Assembly (NCBI RefSeq): GCF_026340565.1 | Contig: NZ_JAPEPB010000001.1 | Location: forward strand, 7,104,001-7,168,000 | DNA: 64,000 nt | Direction: 5' to 3' | Source of the DNA: Kitasatospora sp. NBC_01287 | Lineage (GTDB): Bacteria; Actinomycetota; Actinomycetes; Streptomycetales; Streptomycetaceae | Shown: in pieces, positions 40,360-49,450 of the stretch | Layout of the letters: every line of letters starts with the position of its first letter | Numbering within the stretch: the first letter of the stretch is position 1 | The notes under the pieces: model-generated | Database searches by the model: none | What the model saw: only the letters and a program-made list of their open reading frames with translations | What the model was told of the DNA's origin: nothing | Made by a program: the position numbers and the translations under genes

Positions 40360-41874
40360 ATGGAGCTCACTCACGCCAGTACTGTTCCGGACATCCTGCG
40401 CCGGTCCGCCGCCCGGGTGCCCGACCGCGTCGCGCTGCACTTCGCCGACCGCCACTGGACCTACCGGGAGCTGGACGACGCCGTCACCCGCGCCGCCGGC
40501 TGGCTGCTGGCCCGCGGCCTGCGCCCCGGCGACCGGGTGGCCGCGCTCGGCCGCAACTCCGACACCTACCTGATCCTCTTCCTGGCCTGCGGTCGGGCCG
40601 GTCTGGTCCACGTGCCGGTCAACTACAACGCGACCCAGGACGAACTGCGCTACTTCACCTCGCAGTCGGGCAGTTCGCTGCTGCTGCACGACACCGAGTA
40701 CGCCCCGGCGGCCGCCGCGCTCGCCCCGCTGCCCGCCGCCGACCTGGCCGAGCTGCACGCGGCGGCGAGCGCAGGCCCGGTGCCGGTGCTGGAGGTCCAG
40801 GTCCGCGACACCGACCTGGTCCAGCTGCTCTACACCTCCGGCACCACCGCCGCGCCCAAGGGCGCCATGATGACCCACCGGGCCCTGCTGCACGAGTACC
40901 TCTCGGCCGTCGTCGCGCTCGACCTCACCGAGCGGGACCGCCCGCTGCACGCGCTGCCGCTCTACCACTCCGGCCAGTTGCACGTCTTCCTGCTGCCCTA
41001 CCTGCTGCTCGGCGCCGAGAACCACCTGCTCGCCGCGCCCGACCCGGCCGAGCTGCTGGCCCGCCTGGAGCGCCACCGGCTCACCAGCTTCTTCGCCCCG
41101 CCCACCGTGTGGACGGCGATCGCGGCCCACCCGGACTTCGCGGCCGCCGGGCTGGGCGCGCTGGCCAAGGCCTACTACGGCGCCTCGATCATGCCCGCCC
41201 CCGTGCTCGCCCGGCTGCGCGAGGCGCTGCCGGGCACCGGCTTCTACAACGCCTTCGGCCAGTCCGAGGTCGGCCCGCTCACCACCGTGCTGCGCCCCGA
41301 GGAGCACGTCGAGCGCCCCCACTCGGCCGGGCGGCCGGTGCTCTTCGTCGAGGTCAAGGTGGTGGACGAGGCGGGCGCCGAGGTCGGCCCCGACCAGGTC
41401 GGCGAGGTGCTCTACCGCTCCCCGCAGCTCTGCACCGGCTACTGGGACAAGCCCGAGGAGAGCGCGGCCGCCTTCGAGGGCGACTGGTTCCACTCCGGCG
41501 ACCTGGTCCGCCGGGACGCCGCCGGCTACCTCTACGTGGTGGACCGGCTCAAGGACGTGATCAACACCGGTGGCGTGCTGGTGGCCTCCCGCGAGGTGGA
41601 GGACGTGCTCTACGCGCACCCGGCGGTCGCCGAGGCGGCCGTGATCGGCACGCCGCACCCGCGCTGGATCGAGGCGGTCACCGCGGTGGTGGTGCTCCGC
41701 GAGCCGGTCGGCGCCGCCGAGCTGATCGCCTGGGTCCGCGAGCGGCTGCCCGCCTACAAGACGCCCAAGGCCGTGCACTTCGCGCCGGCGCTGCCGAAGA
41801 ACGCCTCGGGCAAGCTGCTCAAGCGCGAGCTGCGCGAGCGGCTCACCGGATCGGCGGCGGGCTGGCAGGACTGA
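40360..41874 (+). CDS. AMP-forming acyl-CoA synthetase
   Basis: This 504-residue adenylating enzyme has the P-loop YTSGTTAAPKGAMMTH near residue 165, the FNAFGQSE-type acyl motif (here YNAFGQSEVG), FHSGDLVRRD near residue 380 and PKNASGKLLKRELRE with the catalytic Lys near the end. It should activate a fatty or related acid to its acyl-CoA. ATG 40360 is chosen because TATACC lies 7 bases before it and the product then starts like its homologues; GTG 40336 is the alternative. It is a single-gene unit ended by a strong palindrome. Confidence 0.88.
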   Translation: MELTHASTVPDILRRSAARVPDRVALHFADRHWTYRELDDAVTRAAGWLLARGLRPGDRVAALGRNSDTYLILFLACGRAGLVHVPVNYNATQDELRYFTSQSGSSLLLHDTEYAPAAAALAPLPAADLAELHAAASAGPVPVLEVQVRDTDLVQLLYTSGTTAAPKGAMMTHRALLHEYLSAVVALDLTERDRPLHALPLYHSGQLHVFLLPYLLLGAENHLLAAPDPAELLARLERHRLTSFFAPPTVWTAIAAHPDFAAAGLGALAKAYYGASIMPAPVLARLREALPGTGFYNAFGQSEVGPLTTVLRPEEHVERPHSAGRPVLFVEVKVVDEAGAEVGPDQVGEVLYRSPQLCTGYWDKPEESAAAFEGDWFHSGDLVRRDAAGYLYVVDRLKDVINTGGVLVASREVEDVLYAHPAVAEAAVIGTPHPRWIEAVTAVVVLREPVGAAELIAWVRERLPAYKTPKAVHFAPALPKNASGKLLKRELRERLTGSAAGWQD

Positions 41875-41905
41875 CCGGGCGGGGCCCACTCCGCGCCGGG
41901 CCCAC

Positions 41906-41937
41906 CCCGGGCGAGGGGGCCGGCCCCCTCGCCCGGG
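41906..41937. terminator. 32 bp perfect palindrome between convergent genes
   Basis: The arm CCCGGGCGAGGGGGCC is followed directly by its exact complement. It lies between the convergent synthetase and phosphatase genes and should stop transcription from both sides. Confidence 0.8.
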
Positions 41938-41947
41938 AACGGCCGGG

Positions 41948-44900
41948 TCAGCCGGGGTTGCCCAGCGGCAGCTCCAGCTCGAACCAGACCACCTTGCCGA
42001 GCGGGGTGCCCCGGCTGCCCCAGCGGTGCGCCAGCTCGTTCACCAGGTGCATCCCGCGCCCGCCCTCGTCGTCCTCCAGGGCCCGGCGCAGCGTCGGGGC
42101 GTGCCCGTCCACGTCGGCGACCTCCACCGTGAGCGCCTGGTTGCGGAAGAGCCGCAGCTGGGTGGGGGCGCCGGCGTGCACCAGCGCGTTGGTGATCAGC
42201 TCGCTGGTGAGCAGCTCGGTCTGGTCGACCAGCGCGGACAGGCCCCAGCCGTCCAGCGTGCGCCGGGCGAACCGCCGGGCGTGGCCGACCATCGCGCGGT
42301 CGCCGGTCAGCGAGAGGGTGGCGATCCGGTCGGGGCCCAGCGGACGCGAGCGGGCCATGATCACCGCGATGTCGTCCTCCCGGGTGCCGGTGATCAGCGA
42401 GGCCAGCACCGCGTCGCAGGAGCGCTCCAGGCTGCTGTCGTGCTGGGCGGCCACCGTGGCGCGCAGCAGTTCCAGCCCGGCGTCCAGGTCGCGGTCCCGG
42501 CGCTCGATCAGCCCGTCGGTGCAGAGCACCAGCAGCCCGCCCTCCGGCAGCGCGAACTCGACGCTCTCGAAGGGCACCCCGCCCACCCCCAGCGGCGCAC
42601 CCGGCGGCAGGTCCAGCAGCCGCGCCGAGCCGTCCGCCGTGGCGACCACCGGCGGCACGTGGCCCGCGCAGGCCGCCGTGCAGGCCCGCTCCACCGGGTC
42701 CAGCACCACGCAGACGCAGGTCGCGTACTGCCCCTCGCCCGCGCCCTCGCCGGCGGTGGCCGCCGCCTCGTCCAGCCGCCGCAGCACCCGGGCCGGGTCC
42801 ATGTCCAGGGTGATCAGGGTGCGCGCCACCGTGCGCAGCTGGCCCATCATGGCCGCCGCCCGCAGCCCGTGCCCGGTCACGTCGCCGACCACCAGCGCCA
42901 CCCGCCCGCAGGAGAGCGGCACCACGTCGAACCAGTCGCCGCCCACCTCGCTGAGCTGGCTGGCCGGCAGGTAGCGGTGCGCGATCTCCAGACCCGGCGG
43001 GTTGTGCACCCGCTGCGGCAGCAGGCTGCGCTGCAGGGTCAGCGCGGTGTCCCGCTCGCGCCGGTAGAGCCGCGCGTTGTCGATGCAGACGGCCGCGCGG
43101 GCGGCCAGCTCCTCGGCGAGCGCGACGTCCGCCGCGGTGAACGGCTCCGGGTTGCGCATCCGCATGAACTCCGCGCCGCCGAGCACCCGGCCGCGGGCCA
43201 CCAGCGGGACCATCAGGTAGGAGTGCATGCCGGCGTCCAGGGCGGGCTGGACCCGGTCCGGCGCGGCCACGATCCGGGTCAGCGCCTCCCGGTCCACCTC
43301 GGCCACCAGGATCGAGCGGCCGCTGCGCAGGCTCTGCGCGTACAGCTGGGCCGACTGCGAGGTGCCGCCCACCGGATCGGCCGCGCCGGTCAGCCGGCCG
43401 CCCGGGCCGAGCTCGCCGACCGCCACCGCGCGCATCGTCGCCGAGCCGGAGGGCGGCACCACCGGGGTCTCGTCGCCCTGCAGCACCGCGTCCAGCAGGT
43501 CCACCGTGACGAAGTCGGCGAACCGCGGGATGACCACCTCGACCAGTTCCTCGGCGGTGCGCTGCAGATCCAGCGTGGTGCCGATCCGCGAGCTGGCCTC
43601 GTTCAGCAGGGCCAGCCGCTGGGTGGCCGTCTGGGCCTCGTCCAGCGCCCGGCGCCGGTCCTCGGCGGCCTCGCGCTCGCGGGTGTAGAGGCGGGCGTTG
43701 TCGATCGCCACCGCCGCCCGCGAGGCCAGCTCGTCACCCAGCGTGATGTCCGCCTCGGCGAAGGACTCGCGCTCGCCGCGCCGCGAGTAGACCACCATGC
43801 CGAGCACCGAGCCGCGCGCGGTCAGCGGGGTGATCCGCACCGAGCGTGAGCGCCCGCCCCAGTAGGCCTTGAGCGACTCGGCGCGCATGTCGTCGGTGAG
43901 CGGCTCCAGGTCCCAGGACGGGACCACCACGGTGCGTCCGCCGGCCATCGCCCGGGCGTAGGGCGAGCCGGGGTCGATGTCGTGGACCGCGTCCACCGGC
44001 AGGAAGCCGACCGGGTAGCCGGGGTCGTCGCTGGCCAGGGCCAGCCGGCGGACCGGGGTCAGGCCGGTGTCGTCCCCGTCGCCGCTGACCAGCCGCTCCA
44101 GGGCGAAGACCCCGCACAGGTCGGCCACCCGGGGGACGATCGCCTCCGCCAGCTCCTCGGCGGTGCGGCGCAGGTCGAGCGTGGTGCCGATCGAGGCGGT
44201 GGCATCGACCATCAGGGTGAGCCGCTCCTGGGCCCGGGCCGCGCGCGACTCGGCCAGGTAGCGCCCGGTGACGTCCACGATGGTCGAGCTGACCCCGAGG
44301 ACCTGCCCGGGCGGGTCCTCCAGCCGGAAGTAGGAGGCCGACCAGGCGTGGTCGTGCCCCGGGTCGCCCGCGGTGCGCCCGTGCGAGCGGGCGTCCAGCA
44401 CCGGCTCGCCGGTGGCCAGCACGTGCCGCATCACGCCCTCGATCTCGACCGCGTTGATCCCCGGCAGGATCTCGGTGATCCGGCGGCCCAGGTGCTCGGC
44501 CACCGGGACGCCGTTGATCCGGGCCAGTGCCTCGTTGAGCCGCACGAAGCGCAGCTGGTCGTCATAGACGGCCATGCCTACCGGCGACTGGGTGAAAAAT
44601 CCGTCCAGCACCGCGAGGTCGGCCTGGATCCGGCGCAGTGCGGTGACGTCGGAGGCGACCGCGAGCACCAGCGGGCGGCCGTCCGGGCCGGTCACCGGGT
44701 GGGTGCGGAACTCCAGGTTGACGTAGTGGCCCTCCCGGTGGAGCACCGGGAACACCCCTGACCAGGGGTTTCCGGCCAGGATCCGGTCGAACAGCGCGAG
44801 CACCTCGTCCCGGTCGCCCTCGCCGGCCAGCAGCCGCGCGGCGGGCGCGCCGACGGCCTGCGCGGAGCTGTACCCGAGCAGGGCCTCGGCGTCCGCGCTC

Positions 44901-45016
44901 CAGTGCAGGATCCGCCCGTCGTGCTGGATCAGGGCGGTGGCGATCGGGACCATGAGCAGCCCCTCGGAGCGGACGGCGCCGCCGCCCACCTGGCCCTCGT
45001 GCTCGACTTCGCCCAT
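41948..45016 (-). CDS. PAS-GAF-SpoIIE phosphatase with C-terminal ATPase domain
   Basis: This 1022-residue sensor has two PAS domains (about residues 20-130 and 135-260), two GAF domains (about 280-430 and 455-620), a PP2C/SpoIIE phosphatase (about 660-860: GGDWFDVVPL, VVGDVTGHGLRAAAMM, CTDGLIERRDRD, EDDIAVIMAR) and an RsbW-like HATPase domain (ELLTSELITNALVHA, EGGRGMHLVNELAHRWG). Phosphatase and anti-sigma-type kinase in one chain could form a self-contained partner-switch acting on an anti-anti-sigma factor. Small-molecule or redox sensing through PAS/GAF is likely; ligands are unknown. ATG 45016 has GGAGGG 7 bases upstream. Confidence 0.88.
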   Translation of the reverse strand: MGEVEHEGQVGGGAVRSEGLLMVPIATALIQHDGRILHWSADAEALLGYSSAQAVGAPAARLLAGEGDRDEVLALFDRILAGNPWSGVFPVLHREGHYVNLEFRTHPVTGPDGRPLVLAVASDVTALRRIQADLAVLDGFFTQSPVGMAVYDDQLRFVRLNEALARINGVPVAEHLGRRITEILPGINAVEIEGVMRHVLATGEPVLDARSHGRTAGDPGHDHAWSASYFRLEDPPGQVLGVSSTIVDVTGRYLAESRAARAQERLTLMVDATASIGTTLDLRRTAEELAEAIVPRVADLCGVFALERLVSGDGDDTGLTPVRRLALASDDPGYPVGFLPVDAVHDIDPGSPYARAMAGGRTVVVPSWDLEPLTDDMRAESLKAYWGGRSRSVRITPLTARGSVLGMVVYSRRGERESFAEADITLGDELASRAAVAIDNARLYTREREAAEDRRRALDEAQTATQRLALLNEASSRIGTTLDLQRTAEELVEVVIPRFADFVTVDLLDAVLQGDETPVVPPSGSATMRAVAVGELGPGGRLTGAADPVGGTSQSAQLYAQSLRSGRSILVAEVDREALTRIVAAPDRVQPALDAGMHSYLMVPLVARGRVLGGAEFMRMRNPEPFTAADVALAEELAARAAVCIDNARLYRRERDTALTLQRSLLPQRVHNPPGLEIAHRYLPASQLSEVGGDWFDVVPLSCGRVALVVGDVTGHGLRAAAMMGQLRTVARTLITLDMDPARVLRRLDEAAATAGEGAGEGQYATCVCVVLDPVERACTAACAGHVPPVVATADGSARLLDLPPGAPLGVGGVPFESVEFALPEGGLLVLCTDGLIERRDRDLDAGLELLRATVAAQHDSSLERSCDAVLASLITGTREDDIAVIMARSRPLGPDRIATLSLTGDRAMVGHARRFARRTLDGWGLSALVDQTELLTSELITNALVHAGAPTQLRLFRNQALTVEVADVDGHAPTLRRALEDDEGGRGMHLVNELAHRWGSRGTPLGKVVWFELELPLGNPG

Positions 45017-45164
45017 GCCACGACCCTCCGCTCGGAGGCGCGATCCCCGCCCGGCCATTTTCCCACCGCCCGGCGGGAGCAGCCCGGGCACCGCGGCCGG
45101 GGTCGGCCGCCTCGGCCGCGGTGCCCGAGGGGCGGGGGGTCGGCGGCGCGGCGGCGCGGCGATG

Positions 45165-45297
45165 CGGCGGGAGCGCTGGGGGGCGTGCCGGCGGCGGGTC
45201 GGGGGAGGGCCGGCGGGAGCGCTGGGGGGCGTGCCGGCGGCGGGTCGGGGGAGGGCCGGCGGGAGCGCTGGGGGGCAGGTCGGGAGAGGGCCGGCGG
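45165..45297. repeat. 46 bp tandem repeat, nearly three units
   Basis: Units beginning CGGCGGGAGCGCTGGGG start at 45165, 45211 and 45257; the third is shortened. They fill part of the 541-base gap upstream of the phosphatase gene, where no gene is visible. Confidence 0.8.
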
Positions 45298-45358
45298 AAA
45301 GGTGACCGATCAACCATCTGGCGAAGCGGACCCGGTGCTCGGGACGGCGCTCGGCATG

Positions 45359-45373
45359 CTGACGCTCCGTCAG
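45359..45373. repeat. CTGACG-N3-CGTCAG palindrome
   Basis: CTGACG-CTC-CGTCAG, same family as at 15999, 54233 and 59465; here it is in a divergent upstream gap and so cannot be a terminator for an adjacent gene end. Confidence 0.5.
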
Positions 45374-45474
45374 CGAAATCGCCGCTCGAACGGCGCGCGG
45401 CGACCCCCCGCGAACCGCTCCCGGCCTTGTGGCGCATGGTGCCTGAGCGGTTCGGCAGTACCGGAACCACCACG

Positions 45475-45504
45475 CTGACAGCGGGTCACAACGTGAACTA
45501 CGAT
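45475..45504 (+). promoter_or_regulatory. Promoter of the XRE/ImmA/membrane cassette
   Basis: CTGACA (45475-45480) and TACGAT (45499-45504) are 18 bases apart, predicting a start near 45511 and a leader of about 47 bases. Confidence 0.55.
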
Positions 45505-45557
45505 GAACGCCATCTAACGTCAGGCCCGTGCATGCCAGGAGGGCCGGGAGGTGTGCC

Positions 45558-46154
45558 ATGACGGAAGCCGAGGACGCGGTACGGGGAACGGCGCCTGACG
45601 CCGGGACCGGGACTTCGACGACCGGGACGACGACGGGGACGACGACGGGGACGACGACGGGGGACGGGGCCACGGGGGCTGTGACGACGGAGCACGGGAC
45701 AGTGAACGGAACCACGATCACGACAGAGGCCTGCGCGGCCACGGGTTCGACGACCACGCTGGCGGAGAAGATCGACGGCCTGTTCCGGGTCGTCCGCCGC
45801 CCCAACCGGGAGCAGTACAGCCACGAGGAGGTCGCCAAGGCCTGCCGCGAGGCGACCGGCGAGACGTTCTCAGCCACCTACCTCTGGCAGTTGCGCACCG
45901 GTCGGCGCGACAATCCGACCAAGCGGCATCTGGAGGCGCTGGCCCAGTTCTTCCAGGTCCCGGTGGCCTACTTCTTCGATGACGACCAGGGCGCCGTCAT
46001 CGCCCAGGAACTGGAGCTGCTCGGCGCCCTGCGCGACGCCGGGGTGCGCAGCGTCGCGCTGCGCGCGGTCAACCTCTCGCCGGAGGGCGTGGGGACGATC
46101 AGCGACATGATCGACGTGATCGCGCGGCGCGAGGGCGGCAGCGGGAAGGGCTGA
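45558..46154 (+). CDS. XRE family regulator with Thr/Gly-rich N-terminus
   Basis: This 198-residue protein has about 70 low-complexity N-terminal residues, including TTGTTTGTTTG runs from 12-base repeats, and then an XRE helix-turn-helix (YSHEEVAKACREATGETFSATYLWQLRTGRRDNP, given here as the region around residues 90-125) with LEALAQFFQVPVAYFFDDD. The C-terminal 60 residues are helical. GGGAGG lies 6 bases before ATG 45558. It leads a cassette with an ImmA/IrrE-like protease gene 86 bases on and a membrane protein; the protease may cleave this regulator. Confidence 0.82.
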   Translation: MTEAEDAVRGTAPDAGTGTSTTGTTTGTTTGTTTGDGATGAVTTEHGTVNGTTITTEACAATGSTTTLAEKIDGLFRVVRRPNREQYSHEEVAKACREATGETFSATYLWQLRTGRRDNPTKRHLEALAQFFQVPVAYFFDDDQGAVIAQELELLGALRDAGVRSVALRAVNLSPEGVGTISDMIDVIARREGGSGKG

Positions 46155-46240
46155 GCGAAGCGGCGGGCCGGCCTGGTGCCGGCGGCCGGCGGGGAGGCCC
46201 GCGGCGGGGGAGCCCGCTGCGGCGAAGGGGGCGAGCAAGG

Positions 46241-46747
46241 GTGTTCGGGCGGCGGGCGCGACGCGGGCGGATCTGGCAGCGGTGTCAGCAGACGGTGGCC
46301 GAGCTCGAGTTACCGGATCCGTTCGACGCCGTGCGGTTCGTCGAGGGGCTGGCCGAGCGGCGCGGCCGGCCGATCGAGCTGATCGCGGTCAGCGGGCGCC
46401 CCAACCTGCCGTGCGGCCTGCTGGTCACCACCGACCAGGCGGACTGCATCCTCTACTCCGCCGACACCACCCCGCTGCACCAGCGGCACATCCTGCTGCA
46501 CGAGGCGGCGCACCTGATCTGCCGGCACGACGAGAGTGCCCCCGCGAGCAGGACGCTGCTGCCGCACCTGAGTTCGGAGCTGGTGCACCGGGTGCTCGGG
46601 CGCACGGTCTACACCGAGCCGCAGGAGCGGGAGGCGGAGCTCCTCGCCTCGCTGATCCTGCACCGGGCGCAGCTGGACGCCGACCGGCGCGGGGGCGGTG
46701 CGGCCTCCTGGACCGAGTCGGTCTTCGGGAGACCGGGGGGCGGCTAG
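46241..46747 (+). CDS. ImmA/IrrE-like metallopeptidase
   Basis: This 168-residue protein has the zinc protease motif HEAAH in LLHEAAHLICRHDE near residue 90 and upstream FVEGLAERRGRPIEL and GLLVTTDQADCIL, as in the IrrE N-terminal-like family. Known relatives cleave XRE repressors when a signal is present. The XRE gene upstream is the natural substrate candidate. GTG 46241 is used; AAGGG is immediately upstream. Its TAG overlaps the GTG of the next gene (TAGTG). Confidence 0.82.
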   Translation: MFGRRARRGRIWQRCQQTVAELELPDPFDAVRFVEGLAERRGRPIELIAVSGRPNLPCGLLVTTDQADCILYSADTTPLHQRHILLHEAAHLICRHDESAPASRTLLPHLSSELVHRVLGRTVYTEPQEREAELLASLILHRAQLDADRRGGGAASWTESVFGRPGGG

Positions 46748-48093
46748 TGGCCGGGGCGGGTGCGGCCGACCTGGCCGAGTACGGCTCCGCAGCGCTCTTC
46801 CTGGCCTTCGCCGCCCAGCGGTTCGCCGCGCTGCGCAACTGGCGGGGTGACCTGGTCAACCTCTTCGCGGGCGGGTTCGCGCTCTGCATGGGGGCGGGGC
46901 TGGTGGCGCTGGCCCCCAGCACCCTGGCAGCGGCGAGCATCGGCTCGAACCGGGAACTCACCCTGCTGCTCGGGGATCTGCTGAAGACCGTCGCGGTGGG
47001 CCTGCTGGTGCTGATCGCGCTGCTGCTCCAGGGGCCGCGCGGTGATCCCGGCGCGGCGCGGGCCCGGCTGCGGCGCTGGACGGTGGCCGTGATCGCGGTG
47101 CCCGGCTGCCTGGCGCTGCTCTTCCGGGCCGCCCGGATCGCCGACCAGGGACAGGAGTTCATGGTGAGCGGCGGCCGGCGCTGGCCACTGGCCGGCTACG
47201 ACCTGCTCTTCGGCGGCCACTCGGTCTGCTGCCTGCTGGTGCTCGGCTCGGTGCTCGCCCGCCAGGCCCGGCTCACCGGCCGGGGCCTGCTGCGCACCGG
47301 CCTGCGGCTGATGACGCTGGCGGCGGTGGTCGGGGTGCTGTGGAGCGCCTGGGCCCTGGACGACGTGCGCGACGTGCTGCTGCACGCCCAGCAGAAGGCC
47401 GGCGAGGACACCGTCTCCGACGTGCTCGGGGTCCTCTGCGCCGGGCTGACGATCAGCGGGGCCACCGTGACGATGTGGGGCGGCACCCGCTGGGGCACGC
47501 GGCTCACCGCCCCCGTGCGCTGGTGGCGCGCGCGGCGGCGGTACGCGGCGCTCGGTCCGCTCTGGGAGGCGCTGCACCTGGTGATGCCGCAGATCGCGCT
47601 CGGAGAGGGGGCCGGCGGGCGCCGACCGGCCCTGCGGGACGCGGAGTTCGCGCTCTACCGGCGGATCATCGAGATCCGGGACGGGCAGCTGGCGCTGCGC
47701 CCGTACGCGGGGGAGCGGGTGGCGGGCTGGGTCGCCGAGGCGGGCGGCCCGGCGCCGGGTGCGGGGCGGGTTGCGGGGAGGGCTGGCGCGGAACTGGACG
47801 GCACGGAACTGGACGGCGCGGAACTGGACGGCGCGGAACTGGATGGTGCGGAGGTGGAGGCGGCGACGCTGGCCGCCGCGCTGGAGGCGGCGCGGGCCGG
47901 GCAGCGCTGCCCCACCGCCACGGTGACCGGGGTGCCGCAGCCCGTCCCGGGCCCCGGGACGGTGGACGCGGAGGCGGAGTGGCTGATCCGGGTCGCGGTG
48001 GCCTTCGACGGCTGCGCCGCGGTCGACCGGGTCCGGCGCCGGGCCGCCGAGGCGCTCGCGGCGGGCGGGGGCGGACCGGAGCCCGGCCGGTAG
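46747..48093 (+). CDS. MAB_1171c-like integral membrane protein
   Basis: This 448-residue protein has seven or so membrane segments in its first 240 residues and a soluble C-terminal half with RRRYAALGPLWEALHLVMPQIALG, typical of the MAB_1171c family of putative transporters or sensors, whose role is unknown. Near residue 350 the pentapeptide ELDGA occurs four times from a 15-base repeat. GTG 46747 overlaps the stop of the protease gene, so the three genes form one unit. A membrane sensor, protease and repressor would make a simple signalling chain. Confidence 0.75.
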   Translation: MAGAGAADLAEYGSAALFLAFAAQRFAALRNWRGDLVNLFAGGFALCMGAGLVALAPSTLAAASIGSNRELTLLLGDLLKTVAVGLLVLIALLLQGPRGDPGAARARLRRWTVAVIAVPGCLALLFRAARIADQGQEFMVSGGRRWPLAGYDLLFGGHSVCCLLVLGSVLARQARLTGRGLLRTGLRLMTLAAVVGVLWSAWALDDVRDVLLHAQQKAGEDTVSDVLGVLCAGLTISGATVTMWGGTRWGTRLTAPVRWWRARRRYAALGPLWEALHLVMPQIALGEGAGGRRPALRDAEFALYRRIIEIRDGQLALRPYAGERVAGWVAEAGGPAPGAGRVAGRAGAELDGTELDGAELDGAELDGAEVEAATLAAALEAARAGQRCPTATVTGVPQPVPGPGTVDAEAEWLIRVAVAFDGCAAVDRVRRRAAEALAAGGGGPEPGR

Positions 48094-48126
48094 CGCGAGA
48101 CCGACTTGGACCGACCGGCCTGAGCG

Positions 48127-48615
48127 TCAGTTCTGCCGGACCGGCAGCAGGTCGCGCTCGGCGAAGACGTGCTTGGCCGCGAAGGTGGCGTTGAGCGCGC
48201 GTGGCACCCCGCAGTAGACGGCGGCGTGCAGCATCGCCTCGACGATCTCCTCGGGGGTCAGCCCGACGTTGAGCGAGGCGTTGACGTGCACGGCGAGCTG
48301 GGCCTCGCAGCCGCCGAGCGCGGTCAGGATGCCGAGCGTGACCAGCTGCCGCTCGCGCGGCGGCAGGGCGGGGCGGGCGTAGATCTCGCCGAAGGCCCAG
48401 GCGCCGACGGTGTGGGCGAGTTCGGGGCTGACGTCGGCGAGTGAGTCGATCACCCGCCCGCCGGCGTCGCCGTCGATCTCGTTGAGCACCGACATGCCGA
48501 AGGCGAAGCGCTCGTCGCGCGTGGTGGCGCCGCCGCGGGGGGCGGGGGTGCCGGTGGGAGGGGTGCTGGTGTCGGGGGTGATGGTTTCCGGGGCGCTGAT
48601 GGTGGGGGTGCTCAT
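48127..48615 (-). CDS. Carboxymuconolactone decarboxylase family protein
   Basis: This 162-residue protein has the CMD/AhpD-like all-helical fold: FGEIYARPALPPRERQLVTLG, then GGCEAQLAVHVNASLNVGLTPEEIVEA and VYCGVPRALNA. Single CMD-domain proteins of this length range from gamma-carboxymuconolactone decarboxylases to peroxide-related enzymes. The first 30 residues are Thr/Pro-rich and variable. ATG 48615 has GAGGAG 6-7 bases upstream. It is divergent from a TetR gene, which probably represses it. Confidence 0.85.
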   Translation of the reverse strand: MSTPTISAPETITPDTSTPPTGTPAPRGGATTRDERFAFGMSVLNEIDGDAGGRVIDSLADVSPELAHTVGAWAFGEIYARPALPPRERQLVTLGILTALGGCEAQLAVHVNASLNVGLTPEEIVEAMLHAAVYCGVPRALNATFAAKHVFAERDLLPVRQN

Positions 48616-48661
48616 GGGGGCTCTCCTCTGCCGGTGCCGGATGCTTGAGTGCGCGACTCTA

Positions 48662-48715
48662 ACGAGACATGGGTATCGTTTGTGGTGCAGCAGAAGATAG
48701 CACGATCCACACCAC
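48662..48715. promoter_or_regulatory. CMD/TetR divergent operator region
   Basis: ACGA-N10-TCGT (48662-48679) and GTGGTG-N22-CACCAC (48682-48687 with 48710-48715) lie in an AT-richer 120-base gap. Either could be the TetR binding site. Confidence 0.35.
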
Positions 48716-48735
48716 TAACAAGACAGGAGTCTCAT

Positions 48736-49365
48736 TTGAATCCCGTCGGAGGAACTTCCCGCCCCGGCGGCCGCACCGCGCGCACCCGCGCGGCCGTGCT
48801 CGACGCCGCCATGGCCGAAATCGCGGAACGCGGTTACGGGGGGCTCAGCCTGGAGCGGGTCGCCGAGCGCGCTGGGGTCGGCCGGGCCACCCTCTACCGT
48901 CGCTGGGGCGGTGGCCCCGGGTTGGTGGCCGACCTGCTGAGCAGGATCGGCGAGGACGCCGTCCCGCTGACCGAGACCGGCGACCTCGACGCCGACCTGC
49001 GCGGCTACGCGCGGGCGCTGGCCACCGGCTTCGCCCATCCGACCATCGGCCCGGCGTTCTGCGCGATCGTCGCCGCCGCGGCCGCCGACCCCGGAGGCCA
49101 GGCCGGCACCGCGCTGCACGCCTTCATCGACCGGGCCGACCACGAGTGGGGCGCGGTGGTGGACCGGGCGGTGGCGCGCGGCGAACTGCCCGGCGGCACG
49201 GTCGGGATCGAGGTGATCCGCACCGTCTCCGGGCACGTGCACCACCGGATCTTCTTCACCCGGGATCCGGTCGACGAGGCCTTCGCGGACCGGGTGGCGC
49301 TGATCACCAGTACCGCCGCCCACCAGGGCGCCTTCGTCCGGCCCGGGGCGGCCCCGGAGAGCTGA
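48736..49365 (+). CDS. TetR family regulator
   Basis: This 209-residue protein has the TetR helix-turn-helix (RAAVLDAAMAEIAERGYGG, then VAERAGVGRATLYRRWGGG) and a helical ligand domain close to the TetR_C_11/16 group (GYARALATGFAHPTIGPAF). The start is TTG 48736 with CAGGAG 6 bases upstream; an in-frame ATG at 48649 would extend it through the control region. It is divergent from the CMD gene. Its stop codon lies in a 14-base tandem triplicate. Confidence 0.85.
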   Translation: MNPVGGTSRPGGRTARTRAAVLDAAMAEIAERGYGGLSLERVAERAGVGRATLYRRWGGGPGLVADLLSRIGEDAVPLTETGDLDADLRGYARALATGFAHPTIGPAFCAIVAAAAADPGGQAGTALHAFIDRADHEWGAVVDRAVARGELPGGTVGIEVIRTVSGHVHHRIFFTRDPVDEAFADRVALITSTAAHQGAFVRPGAAPES

Positions 49366-49402
49366 TCACAGGCCGCTGATCACAGGCCGCTGACCGCAGG
49401 CC
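49361..49402. repeat. 14 bp tandem repeat spanning a stop codon
   Basis: GCTGATCACAGGCC, containing the TetR gene's TGA, is repeated exactly once and then once more with two changes (GCTGACCGCAGGCC). Confidence 0.85.
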
Positions 49403-49450
49403 GTTGACCGGGGTCGGCGGCCTGTGGTTCCCCGGGGCGGCCGGCGGAGC

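Noticed and set aside
45165..45297. Possible CRISPR array
   Set aside because: The 46-base units are contiguous without unique spacers, and no cas gene is nearby.
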